A stretch of 21,406 nucleotides of DNA, from contig QKYT01001148.1 in the NCBI GenBank assembly GCA_003550305.1, positions 2,730 to 24,135 of the forward strand. Reading direction: 5' to 3'. Positions 9,865 through 19,602 of this stretch are shown here, piece by piece. Position 1 is the stretch's first letter; every line of letters begins with the position of its first letter. The stretch is from Glomus cerebriforme (lineage: Eukaryota; Glomeromycota; Glomeromycetes; Glomerales; Glomeraceae). The notes under the pieces are model-generated. The model was not told where the DNA came from and did no database searches. It worked only from the letters and a program-made list of their open reading frames with translations. The position numbers were made by a program, and so were the translations under genes.

Positions 9865-10013
9865 ATGCTTCAAAGATTCTTTGGGTATCTCATAATAGCG
9901 TATATGTATATAGACATACTCTTCTCTTTCATTCTAATTAAACTAAGTAATACTAAATTATTATATCAAAAAAATAAGGATTTAATGAAATACAAGCATT
10001 TAAAGTTTTGTCT

Positions 10014-10326
10014 TTATTTTATAAGACCCAGTTCTCAAAGATGTTCTGGAATAATAATATGTGGGTCTTCATAATACCAGATGTACTTTAGGGTAATTAA
10101 ATTTTCTTCATATAATTCTTTCTTGAATTGATTGTGAGCTAGCAGATTATTAAACCCTTCTAAAGTTTGATGAAAATGTTTAATGTAATACTTATATTAC
10201 TTTCCTTGCACTTCAATTGCAAAGCCATGATTATAGTAAAAATTGGAGGCATTTTCCCTGATGATCCCTACACCCATTTCTTTCAAGAAGTTTGGGAAAG
10301 AACTGTTTTGCTCTAAGAAAATGGTC
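10014..10326 (-). pseudogene. C-terminal fragment of zinc-ribbon/endonuclease-like protein (copy C)
   Basis: The minus strand encodes YYNHGFAIEVQGK, then YIKHFHQTLEGFNNLL, then KKELYEENLITLKYIWYYED and a tail ELGLIK ending in TAA at 10014. This is the restriction-endonuclease-like core and C-terminus of a family whose N-terminal zinc ribbons appear in copy B. Stops: TAA directly after VQGK, where Gln is usual, and TGA after PEHL at 10035-10037; each is one C-to-T from CAA and CGA. The N-terminal ribbons are missing. Copy B shares the residues YYNHGF but is interrupted just after them. Confidence 0.65.
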
Positions 10327-10770
10327 TTTTAGTCATAGGAAAAGTGTTGCTACATCGCTGAAATCAACTACAAAGCTTTAGAAAATATGGATATTAGTCT
10401 CTAACTTACCAAGTTTCTTTATAAGTCAAGTTTATGATAATTTCCAGTCACTAATGTCTTTTTCAAAGTTGATACCTAAGGGGTCGTTTAGTATTCCCAG
10501 GTTCTCTTTTTTTGTACAAGATGGAGAGAAAGACTTGTGACTGCTTCTGGTGGATCCAGTAGTTAGCTTAGCGTGAAGTTTCTTTAGAAGTAAAGATCTT
10601 TTCACAGAGTTGAAGTGTAGGCTTAGATAATAAGGGAGCTCTTTCTAATATATTGAATATAGAAGGAAGTAACCTAGCTGGTTTGGTGTTGGTTGTCTTT
10701 TATTTTAATTTAGGTTCATTTTTTGGTTATTTTTAGGTGCCTCTCTCTGAGTAGTTCCTGGGATTAGAGA
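10327..10770. other. No gene seen
   Basis: I could not find a protein-like frame longer than a few dozen codons on either strand, nor a clear repeat. It lies between the copy C fragment and the satellite-bearing element. Confidence 0.4.
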
Positions 10771-12287
10771 TATGCTCCAGTGAAATCCGTTCAATCTGTC
10801 ATCCATTTTTGAATGGATTGGATAATCCAGATTAAGGAATGAACAGATTTCAGATAATCCAGATGGATCCATTGGATAACACCGAATTGATCAGATATTA
10901 CACAGATAACCGGATTGATCAGATAATCTGGTCAAATCCAGTATTTTTTTTTTATTTTTTTGGGGGTTTTTTTTATTTTAATACATAAGAATGTTTATTA
11001 ACGTTCTTTTTTNTTTTTTTTATAGGAACGAACTCTTCGGCTCAGCTTCTGGAAGTAATTGAAGGGGGGTGGTTATTAAACTTTAATACAAGAATGTTGC
11101 TAACGTTCTTTTTTTTCTTTTTTTATAGGAACGAACACTTCGGCTCAACTCCTGGAGGTGATTGAAGGGAGGTTATTAAACTTTAATACAAAAATGTTGC
11201 TAATGTTCTTTTTTTTTCTTTTTTATAGGAACGAACACTTCGGCTTGACTCCTGGAAGTAATTGAAGGGGAGTATTAAACTTTAATACAAGAACGTTGCT
11301 AATGTTCTTTTTTTTTCTTTTTTATAGGAACGAACTCTTCAGCTCAGCTCCTGGAGGTAATTGAAGGGGAAGGTGGTTATTAAACTTTAATACAAGAATG
11401 TTGCTAACGTTCTTTTTTTTCTTTTTTATAGAAATGAACTTTTCGGCTCAACTCCTGGAGGTGATTGAAGGGAGGTTATTAAACTTTAATACAAAAATAT
11501 TGCTAACGTTCTTTTTTTTTCTTTTTTATAGGAATGAACACTTCGGCTTGACTCCTGGAGGTAATTGAGGGGGGTATTAAACTTTAATACAAGAACATTG
11601 CTAACATTCTTTTTTTTTCTTTTTTATAGGAACGAACACTTCGGCTTAACTCCTGGAAGTAATTGAGGGAGTATTAAACTTTAATACAAAAACGTTGCTA
11701 ATGTTCTTTTTTTTTCTTTTTATAAGAACGAANTCTTCAGCTCAGCTCCTGGAGGTAATTGAAGGGGAAGGTGGTTATTAAACTTTAATATAAGAACGTT
11801 GTTAATGTTCTTTTTTTTTCTTTTTTATAGGAATGAACATTTCGGCTTGACTCCTAAAGGTAAATGAGATAAATGAGATAAATGGGAACAGAGGGGGGTG
11901 TTTCTTTTTTATTTTATTATACAAGAACATTTATTAATATTCATTTTTCTTTTCTTTTTTTGTAAGAACGAACTCTTCAGCTTGGCTCCTGGAGGTAAAT
12001 GGGATAAAGGGAGGTAGGGTGGTAGTTTTTTTTATTATAATTCAATACAAGAACATTACTAATGTTCTTTTTTTTCTTTTTGTAGGAGAAACTCTTCCAC
12101 CTTCAATTACAATATGTAAAGTTTTATAAAAAAATCTAGTGAATCCGGTGATATAAATGGATCATTGGATTGACCAGATATCCGTTGAACCATCTGGTTA
12201 ATCTGGTAGTACAAACAGATCAATCTGAATCTGATCAATTTTCAGATGAATGATCAGATATCTGGATTGATCAGATTTCGGAGCATA
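10771..12287. mobile_element. 1.5-kb non-autonomous element with TIRs, carrying a satellite array
   Basis: TATGCTCC at 10771-10778 is mirrored by GGAGCATA at 12280-12287. Behind them the inner sequences keep similarity in inverted orientation (GAAATC-G-TCAAT on both sides). Each arm, about 170 bp, is packed with GATCAGAT, ATCTGGT and ATCCAG words. The outermost TA on each side may be a TA target duplication, as in Tc1/mariner-type elements. The interior has no gene, only the tandem array. This fits a fold-back or MITE-like element whose interior has been amplified. Confidence 0.6.
10980..12100. repeat. Satellite array, 11 copies of a ~100-bp unit with higher-order pattern
   Basis: Units begin AATACAAGAA at about 10980, 11085, 11185, 11284, 11389, 11488, 11586, 11683, 11787, 11918 and 12043, so 97-105 bp for most and about 125-130 bp at the right end. 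Each reads: hairpin AAGAACGTT-GCT-AACGTTCTT, a T-rich tract, TATAGGAACGAAC, CTTCGGCTCAGCTCCTGG, then ATTGAAGGGG and TTATTAAACTTT. Unit types recur in the order CTCAGC, CTCAAC, CTTGAC and then CTCAGC again, giving a super-repeat of three or four units. The CTAAC, polypyrimidine tract and TATAG in every unit look like a 3' splice site. Confidence 0.85.
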
Positions 12288-13258
12288 CAGTACCTCTACC
12301 TGGGATGATGTAACATGCTGTTTTCTTCTTTATACTTGTTACTTTAAGTGGGGGAAATAGGGGTATCCAAAATTTAATTTGCAGCTGATCACTATTATGT
12401 GATTGGTTTTCACTGTTGTTACATTCCCTTTAGTTTAGTTTCACAGATGATGATCCTTTTTGTGTGTCCTTAAGGAGTTGAATTTGATTGAATAGTGAAT
12501 GAAAAATTTACTTGCTTGCATCTTTCTTATTTTTGTATGCTGGAAACTTTTTATCAGTTTATTCGGCTAGTGATGTTAGAATACCACCTTTCTGTTTTTT
12601 TAACCTCATCCATCTAGATTATTACTTGTGTTGAGTAAAGATCCGATCAATGTAAGCAATTTTGGAAACAAAGTATGCCTGTAACCAAGTTCTGGAAGCT
12701 ATTGGAAAACTTATTCATTATATTATTCTTTCCTTCTAAAGACTGACATCAGCATTCGGTCTTTATAAAGTTATCAATATTTCTAGCTGATTTGAAAATC
12801 CAAGTTGATTTGAAGGGAGATTTAGATAACCTAAAGGGAATTAGGTATAATTAGTAAGCCATAGAAGATTTTGTTCTAGGATGATGGAAGATAGGAGAAT
12901 GATCTGGAAGATCCAAGTGAAAATCATTTTAGGTGAGGAAGTATGTATAGGGTTAAATAGAAAGGATGTTAGCAGGTTAGAGAAAATAGTGTTAAAAAAA
13001 AGTATATAAAATTCTATTAAGAGTAGTAGTTTTTACTGTGAGGTAAAGGTAACCTTCTAAATACTCTGTTCTTTAAGGATAAGATAAGACTTCTCAGACT
13101 GGATACATATGGGATTATACCATACAGTTTGGTAATAGCAATCTTATTTTTCACCTTGCTTCTCCAGTAGGTATGAAGTAATTTTGTTGGGCCATCTACT
13201 TCTCTCCAAGACTGCAGGCATATATAGATGTCTAAGAGGGAATGGATATATCCTCTAC
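12288..13258. other. Nearly 1 kb without a recognisable gene
   Basis: On the minus strand, about 13025-13175, there is a 49-codon stop-free stretch (KIAITKLYGIIPYVSSLRSL) of weak protein character. Nothing else on either strand persuades me. It could be decayed transposon sequence beyond recognition. Confidence 0.4.
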
Positions 13259-14444
13259 CTACAATAGAGAAAGTGCATACCCTTTGATGATTATAATGAC
13301 TTTAATCAAATAAGAGTAATATATAATAATTGTATTAAATTTAATGTGTTTAATGATGTATTCTTGAATAATCATTAATAAAATTTGTACATATTCAAAG
13401 GAAAAAAAAAAGCCATGGTTATAATAGGGGATATCAAATTCTAATTCTTTAGGATGTTCTAAAGTTTTAAGAAAATCAGGTTGACATATCTTAAATGGAA
13501 ATCCAAGATATTTTGACATAATCTCTTAACATAATTTTTCATATTTATATTTGAAACAATATAAACACCATGAATCTTTATTTTTTATATAAGAAAGTAT
13601 AGTATACTATTGATAGTCTTTATTGCATCTCCAAAATAACTGACTTTTGCAATCAATATAAGAATCTGACAAACATTTCCCATTTCGACTATTTGCAATA
13701 TCTTCAGCTAGTGAAATATCAAGTTTTGTATTAGTACAATATGGACACTAAGAGTTATTTTTCTTAATAGTATCAATAGAAACATACCATTCATATAATT
13801 TGAAGCATCTCCAATATAAAGTTGTTCTTTGATTAGTATATATATTGAATAAACACTTATCATCTTTACTATATACTAATTTTTTAGCATATTTGATACC
13901 AAGTTTTACAGATTCACATACATATTGTGGGCTCTTTGAATACTATCAATCCAAGCAAATCATGAATATACTTCAGAACATCTTCAAGAAAGTGGAGTAT
14001 GTCTGTTATAATAAGAACTAGAAAGACACATTCCACCCCTTTCATTTGTGAAATTCTGAATGAATTCAAGTCTAAGTTTCATACATTCATGATACCAACT
14101 TCCTTGATTTTTAACATTCCTGAGAGAGAAATAAAATTTATGTTTATTTGTACATTCCCATAAGAGAGGTGAACTATTATTAATATATTTTTTTGAAATG
14201 CATTTCCCGTTTTTAGCATGTGCCAATTTTAAGCTACTGAGATATCAAGCTTTTTTTTCTTCACACAATAGGGACACCATGTATGATGATGTTTAATAGA
14301 ATTAAATTAAGCAGTCTATTGATGTTTTTTATTACACTCCCATAGCATTAGAGTTTTACTATTAATATATTCTTCAGAAAGACACTTTTTTTCATAAGAT
14401 TTAGCTATTCTGATTGCATCATCTAAAGATAATTTGTTAGACAT
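13259..14444 (-). pseudogene. Zinc-ribbon array plus endonuclease-like domain protein (copy B)
   Basis: From ATG 14444 the minus strand encodes up to five zinc-ribbon modules, each of the form KCLS-x-YIN...LxW-x-C...H...W...WCPYC, followed by an endonuclease-like segment (SKYLGFPFKICQPDFLKT, EFDIPYYNHGF). The ribbons should each bind one zinc through paired Cys. The family, common in mycorrhizal fungi and also seen in giant viruses by my recollection, joins such ribbons to a nuclease-like fold and is suspected to bind or cut DNA. Lesions: TAG at 14316, TGA at 13984, TAG at 13748 and TAG at 13607. Each sits where sister modules have Trp (TGG), plus a frame change near 14230. After YYNHGF a poly-T run throws the frame and the catalytic end becomes nonsense. 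Upstream (toward 15.2 kb) copy A ends, so the two were tandem on this strand. Confidence 0.7.
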
Positions 14445-14634
14445 TACAGTTAAAACAATATATTTAAAATATGGGTCTTTAATCTTGTTAATATGATATA
14501 CAAGCCTTTCAACTAGCTCAAGTTTATTTATTTCATGTCAAACTAATTATTGCTAATAATATACTAAAATATCAAAAAATTTCTGGAACAGGCCATCTTA
14601 GAAAAATACCAAGAAAATAATAATTCTCTTTGAT

Positions 14635-15184
14635 CTAACTTGAAGAATTACTTAAGAATCCTTTCTCGATAAGTGTGTACTTAATATAGGAAAAAAGATC
14701 AGTGGTATAACGAACTTCAATAAGACATATATTTTGCTTCTTGCAAATATCCCGCTTTTTTTGATCACATTTCTTTTGTATTTCTAAAGTTTCATTTTTC
14801 TGATGATACAGACTATTGTGATGATAGTATTGAGGATCCTAAAATTCAAATGCAAGATACAATTTCTCATTATATTTATCGAGTTGCATTTCATCCAAAA
14901 AATTTGGCCTATGTAATAGGAATTTTTTGCTTAGCAGATCCTTGAAAATATATTGTACAGTTCATTCAATAGTATAATGACATAGCAGATACCATTCAAA
15001 TTTTTTCATAATATATTTTAATGGATATTTCCATTGGTATATACCATTTTCACAAGACTAAAGATATATATTATGACTATCTATCCATCCAGTTCTTTCT
15101 AGATATTGACCACCATATCTTCTGGTATAATTAATAGCTTGATCTATCTCTCTATTAGTGATATAAGCAATATATACAGATAAT
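14635..15184 (-). pseudogene. Zinc-ribbon/endonuclease-like protein, C-terminal part (copy A)
   Basis: One minus-strand frame runs from about 15184 to the TAG at 14635. It starts with the end of a ribbon module ([16 protein letters not shown], then [11 protein letters not shown]). It continues into the nuclease-like core [23 protein letters not shown], then a Lys-rich helix and [20 protein letters not shown]. The [10 protein letters not shown] strand with its Glu would form the active site in this fold. Three in-frame stops break it: TAG before SCENG, TGA after HYTIE, and TAG right after FEF. There are no frameshifts. It differs from copies B and C in the core, so it is a divergent paralogue, not a duplicate. 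Its 5' end abuts the end of the integrase remnant at 15190. Confidence 0.7.
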
Positions 15185-15189
15185 ATGCT

Positions 15190-16412
15190 TTAGGGTAGAT
15201 ATCCTACTTTTTTTATGTCAACTATTAACATGAGTTCTTCTCGCACAAACTCATGTGATAGAGCATATTCACCATCAAGATAATATAAAACTGATTCATT
15301 CTTTATAACAATAACTTTTCAGATTTTATAAAGACTTGGACTGAATGTAGGGTCAGTTGCATGCTTCTGATTTTCTATTCTACTCTTCTATTCTGCATTA
15401 GTGAAAAGATAGCAGACAGTATCTTCTTTCTTTAATGTTATTTTATTTTTTTCAACCAGATGCCTATATTTTGTAAATGGTTTAGATTTTACTTGTTCTA
15501 ATGCAATAACTTTTACTAGCTTAAATTTTCACTTTTCTGATTCCAGTTCTCAAATAAGGCGCGTGAAATAATTATTTAGGTAATCAATAATTACTGGTAT
15601 ATATTTAACCCATGCTCTTATTAATCTTAGATCAAAAGATATTGATTCAACGGCATATTAAATATCATATAGAATTTTTGAGAGCGTCTTGTTGTAACAC
15701 TTGATAAATACAAGTCCTCTATAACTATATGGGCCAATCACTCAGATTGTAATATTATGCTCTTGTATTAATTAGGAGGTTTTACCTATAAATTCACATC
15801 TACTATCACATTGTAAAAGTTTTGGCTATGTTAATAGATTATTTTGATCATCATATATTTTTTAAATGCTTTGGCAACTTCTGAACTATTCTTCAACCTA
15901 AAAGAAACTGAAGTCTTATATCTGGAAGTACAGTCAATGATATTAAGAGGCGTAACATTTATTAGGTCATATTTTAGGATAAAACAAAATCTTATGTAAT
16001 ACAAAATTATGCATTTTTATTGGTTAAAATTAATACTATATATATATTTAAATATTATTGATTGAAAAAATCTTACTTAGAAAGAAGGATCAGAGGTAGG
16101 ATCTCTTATGAAACTAATATTAGATAATATATATTATGGCCCTAAGTACTACTTTATATTTTTTACCTCTATAATGATCATATGTTAGAAATAGTATATC
16201 ATACTGATGTACATAATTAGAATGTGTTATTCATCCATAGCTAGCTTTAGGAATGTTCTTTGGAGAGTTTTTATTGATTTGGTATGACTTTTAATTTTTT
16301 AAAAAAATCTTGCATTCACTTAGGCGGAATCGATATCCCTCTTTCTTACACGTATTTCTCAATAATTTGGAATTAGAATAATACCCGGTTAGATAATAAT
16401 ATATATCATATA
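15190..16412 (-). pseudogene. DDE (rve-type) integrase, split by a MITE
   Basis: If the insert at 15947-16142 is ignored, a single minus-strand frame runs from about 16412 to TAA 15190 with ten stops and no frameshift, about 340 codons. Recognisable blocks are NSKLLRNTCKKEGYRF, VHQYDILFL (first catalytic Asp), IIDCTSRYK, PKLLQCDSRCEF (second Asp), GLVFIKCYNKTL and a C-terminal SH3-like end, PTFSPSLYKI, LYYLDGEY, FVREELMLI. In the third catalytic block a Lys (AAG) stands where the Glu is expected. The stop before PKLLQ (TAG, 15826-15828) is at a position where the family has Trp by my recollection. Integrases of this kind insert LTR retrotransposons, Mavericks or Ginger-like elements; which one cannot be decided here. 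It is divergent from the Gag-like pseudogene, with about 120 bp between them. Confidence 0.75.
15947..16142. mobile_element. 196-bp Harbinger-like MITE with TTA target duplication
   Basis: Ends on the minus strand are GGGCCATAATATATATT and, inverted, GAGGCGTAACATTTATT: 12 of 17 positions match. It is flanked by TTA on both sides (plus-strand TAA at 15944-15946 and 16143-16145). Removing it with one TTA copy joins the integrase frame as VVLNIIDCTSRY without loss. A 3-bp TTA/TAA duplication and GG-rich tips are typical of PIF/Harbinger elements. It has no coding capacity. Confidence 0.7.
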
Positions 16413-16529
16413 ATATGATATTTTTTTCAATTCTCTAAGCCTCATCGGGATCTATCAAAATTTGTGATTGGCTTATTCTGATTCTCTTTTATAATTACAA
16501 AAAAAATTGCATTTCAGAGGCTTCATCTA

Positions 16530-19165
16530 AGGTAGAGAAGAACATATGAAGAACATAAAGTTGAGCTGGAGGAGGAGAATTATCATCTTTGTAGTAAATT
16601 GCAGGCAGAAGTTGATAGTAATCACCAGAATAAAAGATGAATTAATTAACTGGAATGAGATTATTTCTGATGTGAGCAAGAAATTCAGAATCTCAATTAT
16701 GAGATAGAATGTCTTGAAAATGCTTCAGAAGAAGAAATATTAGAACTAAAATTTGAAATTTCTAACCTAAAAAATTAGCTATATCTTAAGAAAGATGTGC
16801 GAAATAAGGAAAAATACATTTCTAGCTTAGAAAAGTAGTTAGTAGAATCTGAGAAGCAGGTAAAGAAATTACGATACTGGATTAGGATTATCTTATCATG
16901 AAAAAATTCACCAGAATGAGAGAATTCTCCAGACTTGTATAATTGTGATGATAATATAATCACAATCATAAAGCTAGCAAATGCTATAGATAGTTATGTA
17001 AAAAATAGAATAACAGCTAGAGAAATTCTAATAGATTAAATAAAAAGAACAATAAGACAAATTTATTGAAAAAAAAATAATTTGCATTAAGATTTAGTTT
17101 GAGAACAAAGAAGATGATATGATGCAGAAACTGAGCATGATAATGAAATTATCCAAAAGAAACTTGCTAAAGAAGTGATAGATAGGTTTATTAAATCTTT
17201 AGCAGTTGTGGACTAATGCCCAAAGTCAAGTAAATAGAATATTAGATAATATAATAGGAAAGCGAACCCATATTGGTATATTACTATAGGAAAATTTGTC
17301 TTAAAGTTATTATTAATTGTGATAAACTCTATGAATGATATGAGAAGTGGAAGGCTAAAGAAAAAAATTCTTGCCAGAATATTTTAAATTTACAGTGACA
17401 AATTTTAGCATTTCAGAATAATTCACCTAATATATAACAAATAGAAATGATAGGATACGGACCCCCAATATTTTATAAACATCCTAAAAAAGATCTAAAA
17501 GATTTTTTTAAAGATTTTCAGAGATATGTAGTAGCTAGTTGAATAAATGTAACTTCTGGAGCAGGACAGGCTTCTGGAAGAGTAAAGGTTTTAGGTTTAT
17601 TAATATCTTATCTTAAAAGATCTGCTAAGCAATAGTATGAAACTCGTATTAGAGGCAAAAATTGAAAATGTAATAATCTTTCAGACTAAGGTTGCCTGTC
17701 TAAACCTCTTCAAAATCTTACGATTAGTTTCGTCAAAATTTTACTATAGATTTATTATAATTTTAGCAGAGTTTCAGTAGTTTCAGCAATTATAATAGGT
17801 TTCGGCAATTTCACTTTTTTTCAGAGTTTCGCTAGTTTTTTAATATAACTTTAATATAGTTTTGGCAAAATTTTGCTTTTTGGCAAAACGCCATCTTACT
17901 TAACCCCTAGATTTCAGCAAGTAACCTTATTTCAGACAACTTGAAAGTAGCTAATTTAACTGCTGTTCAAGCTTTGGCTGCAAAAATGAAAGTAGTCAGG
18001 TTGGTACTTTAAATACTGCAGAAAAATTCCAAGATAAGGTAATCACCAAAATTGGTAGAATTGGTATAGGTATCACAACTGGTGCTGATATTATTCCAAA
18101 TGGAACATGGAAGGAAAACTGGTTTATAGCTAGTGATGAACTTACAAATAATATGTCAGTATTATCAAATACTGCTAGAAGGTTTCCTGTTATTACAATA
18201 GCGTCTAACATTGCACTTGGCCAATTTATTTTCTTACTCAAAACTGCCTATACAACTGTCAAACATTTAAAACAAATGGTAGTTTTTGATCAACTTATGC
18301 AAGGAAATATAGATATTAAAGAATTTTCTGCTCAAATTAAGAAGATTGGTAATCTAGCAGAAATGATCTCCCAAATAGCAAAGAAAACAGTTTATTTGAG
18401 GATTATCACTAATGAACCAATATAATCTTTGAATGATGATTAAGTTTTATGATATGCAAAATAATATTACAAAAGCATTGGCTGAAGCAGAAAAATTTAC
18501 ATTTATCTCAAAAGAGTGTGCTATCTTCTTTTCCAGTTTTTCTAGCAGTCAACCCCTATGTAGATACTAACAAATCAGGATTGACTAAAACTGAAATTAA
18601 GAATTTGATAAAAACTACAATAGCATTCTTACAGCCTTAAACAGCTTAACAAAACACTGATTTATAGTTTACCATTAAATCCTTGCAAGAGACTATGTCT
18701 CGAGTGACTAAGACTCTAGATAATAATAAAAAATCCACTAGTAAGAGAGCAGATGATCTTGCTATTAGATATTTTTTGAGTGACCTACTTAGAAAAAATT
18801 CAAGTAAATATTCTGTTAATTAGTATGATTATGACCCTATAGATAATATTTCAGATAGTTTAGCAGGATTGACACTAAATACTATTATAAATACTGTCAT
18901 TAAACATACTGTTAAAAAATCATCTTCAAAGCAGAAATATTCTAACTATGATAAAGCTGGCCACAATTCTCACAAATGCCTTTAAAAAAAGAAAAAGAAA
19001 AGCAAGTCTAAGGAAAAGGTCAATCTTACTATTGTAGATTCGAACTCAGATTCAGATACTTCTTCTAACACTTCTTTTAGTGATAGTTCTGATTCTAATA
19101 CAAGTTCTTCTGATTCTTCTGATTCTGAAAGTGATATCACTGTTTTCATATATTTTTTATATTAA
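16530..19165 (+). pseudogene. Gag-like retrotransposon protein, heavily decayed
   Basis: Order of parts: a coiled-coil region at 16530-16900 (VELEEENYHL, IECLENASEEEILELK); a capsid-like region from 17453 (PPIFYKHPKKDLKDFF, then LGLLISYLKRSAKQ, ETRIRGKN) that continues after the MITE at 17938; GQFIFLLKTAYTTV and MVVFDQLMQGNIDI at 18210-18320; a Thr/Lys linker; a zinc knuckle at 18938-18979; and an Asp/Ser-rich tail to 19165. The knuckle should be C-x2-C-x4-H-x4-C but its first two Cys are Tyr (TAT), leaving only His and the last Cys. Many in-frame stops occur, among them TAG 17633 before YETRIRGKN and TGA 17663 before KCNN, at positions where Trp is expected. Small indels lie near 17985, 18383 and 18498. 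No protease, reverse transcriptase or LTR was found, so only the gag part, or a gag-only element, is present. Confidence 0.7.
17687..17929. mobile_element. 243-bp hAT-like MITE with perfect 8-bp target duplication
   Basis: The element starts TAAGGTTGCCTG and ends, inverted, TAAGGTTACTTG (10 of 12 match). TTTCAGAC flanks it exactly at 17679-17686 and 17930-17937. An 8-bp duplication is the hAT hallmark. Removing it with one flank copy joins the Gag-like frame as NNLSDNLKVANL. The interior has several GTTTCAGCA/GTTTCGG words and no gene. Confidence 0.8.
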
Positions 19166-19602
19166 TTCAAATACAAAATACCAAATATTTTGAAAAAGCA
19201 ATAATTTTAATTATTATAACTAGTTATTACCTGTTGTAATTTGTAAAGCAACTGGTTTTAATTTAATTCTGGCCAGAATTATATATATAATATATAGTCA
19301 TACCTTCATATAGTCATACTCTATATAGTCACACCTCTTTATAAGTACCCATTTTCACAAAATGATTTTTAATACTATTAAATTACCTCTATATCACTTA
19401 TAATTACTATCACTTAAAAGTTCTAATTTACATATTATGTTTATTAATGATTAAACCTCTTATAATTATATGGTTTTTAATTGGTACATCAAAATGATTA
19501 AGTTTATTATACATTTGATCGTCAGATTGATTCGTAACATATTAAATCATATAAATCTGCAGCAAATGATCAATTGATTACAAAAAAAATATGCTCTTTA
19601 TT
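19166..19602. other. Non-coding leader of the pogo-type element
   Basis: It holds a perfect 16-bp palindrome AATTCTGGCCAGAATT at 19265-19280. Three tandem copies of TATAGTCATACCT-like sequence follow at 19291-19338, ending in CCTCTTTATAAGTACCC. The latter resembles the tip of pogo/Tigger inverted repeats, so the element's left end is probably near 19291-19345. The matching right end was not found, because the element is cut off near 21055. Confidence 0.45.

Noticed and set aside
9536..10074. Plus-strand open frames over the ATPase and downstream
   Set aside because: They are hydrophobic mirror frames of the minus-strand ATPase, or AT-rich chance frames.
10980..12100. CRISPR-like array
   Set aside because: Units are ~100 bp and nearly identical along their whole length, with no short repeat/unique spacer structure; this is a eukaryotic satellite.
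12288..13258. Possible LINE or other retroelement coding sequence
   Set aside because: Only one short open stretch on the minus strand, with no reverse transcriptase or endonuclease motif that I could find.
13259..13519. An independent 86-residue minus-strand gene
   Set aside because: Its first 35 residues continue copy B of the zinc-ribbon protein; the rest is frameshifted sequence after a poly-T run.
15947..16142. Intron in the integrase gene instead of a MITE
   Set aside because: No GT-AG pair at the frame-repairing borders; instead there are inverted tips and a TTA duplication.
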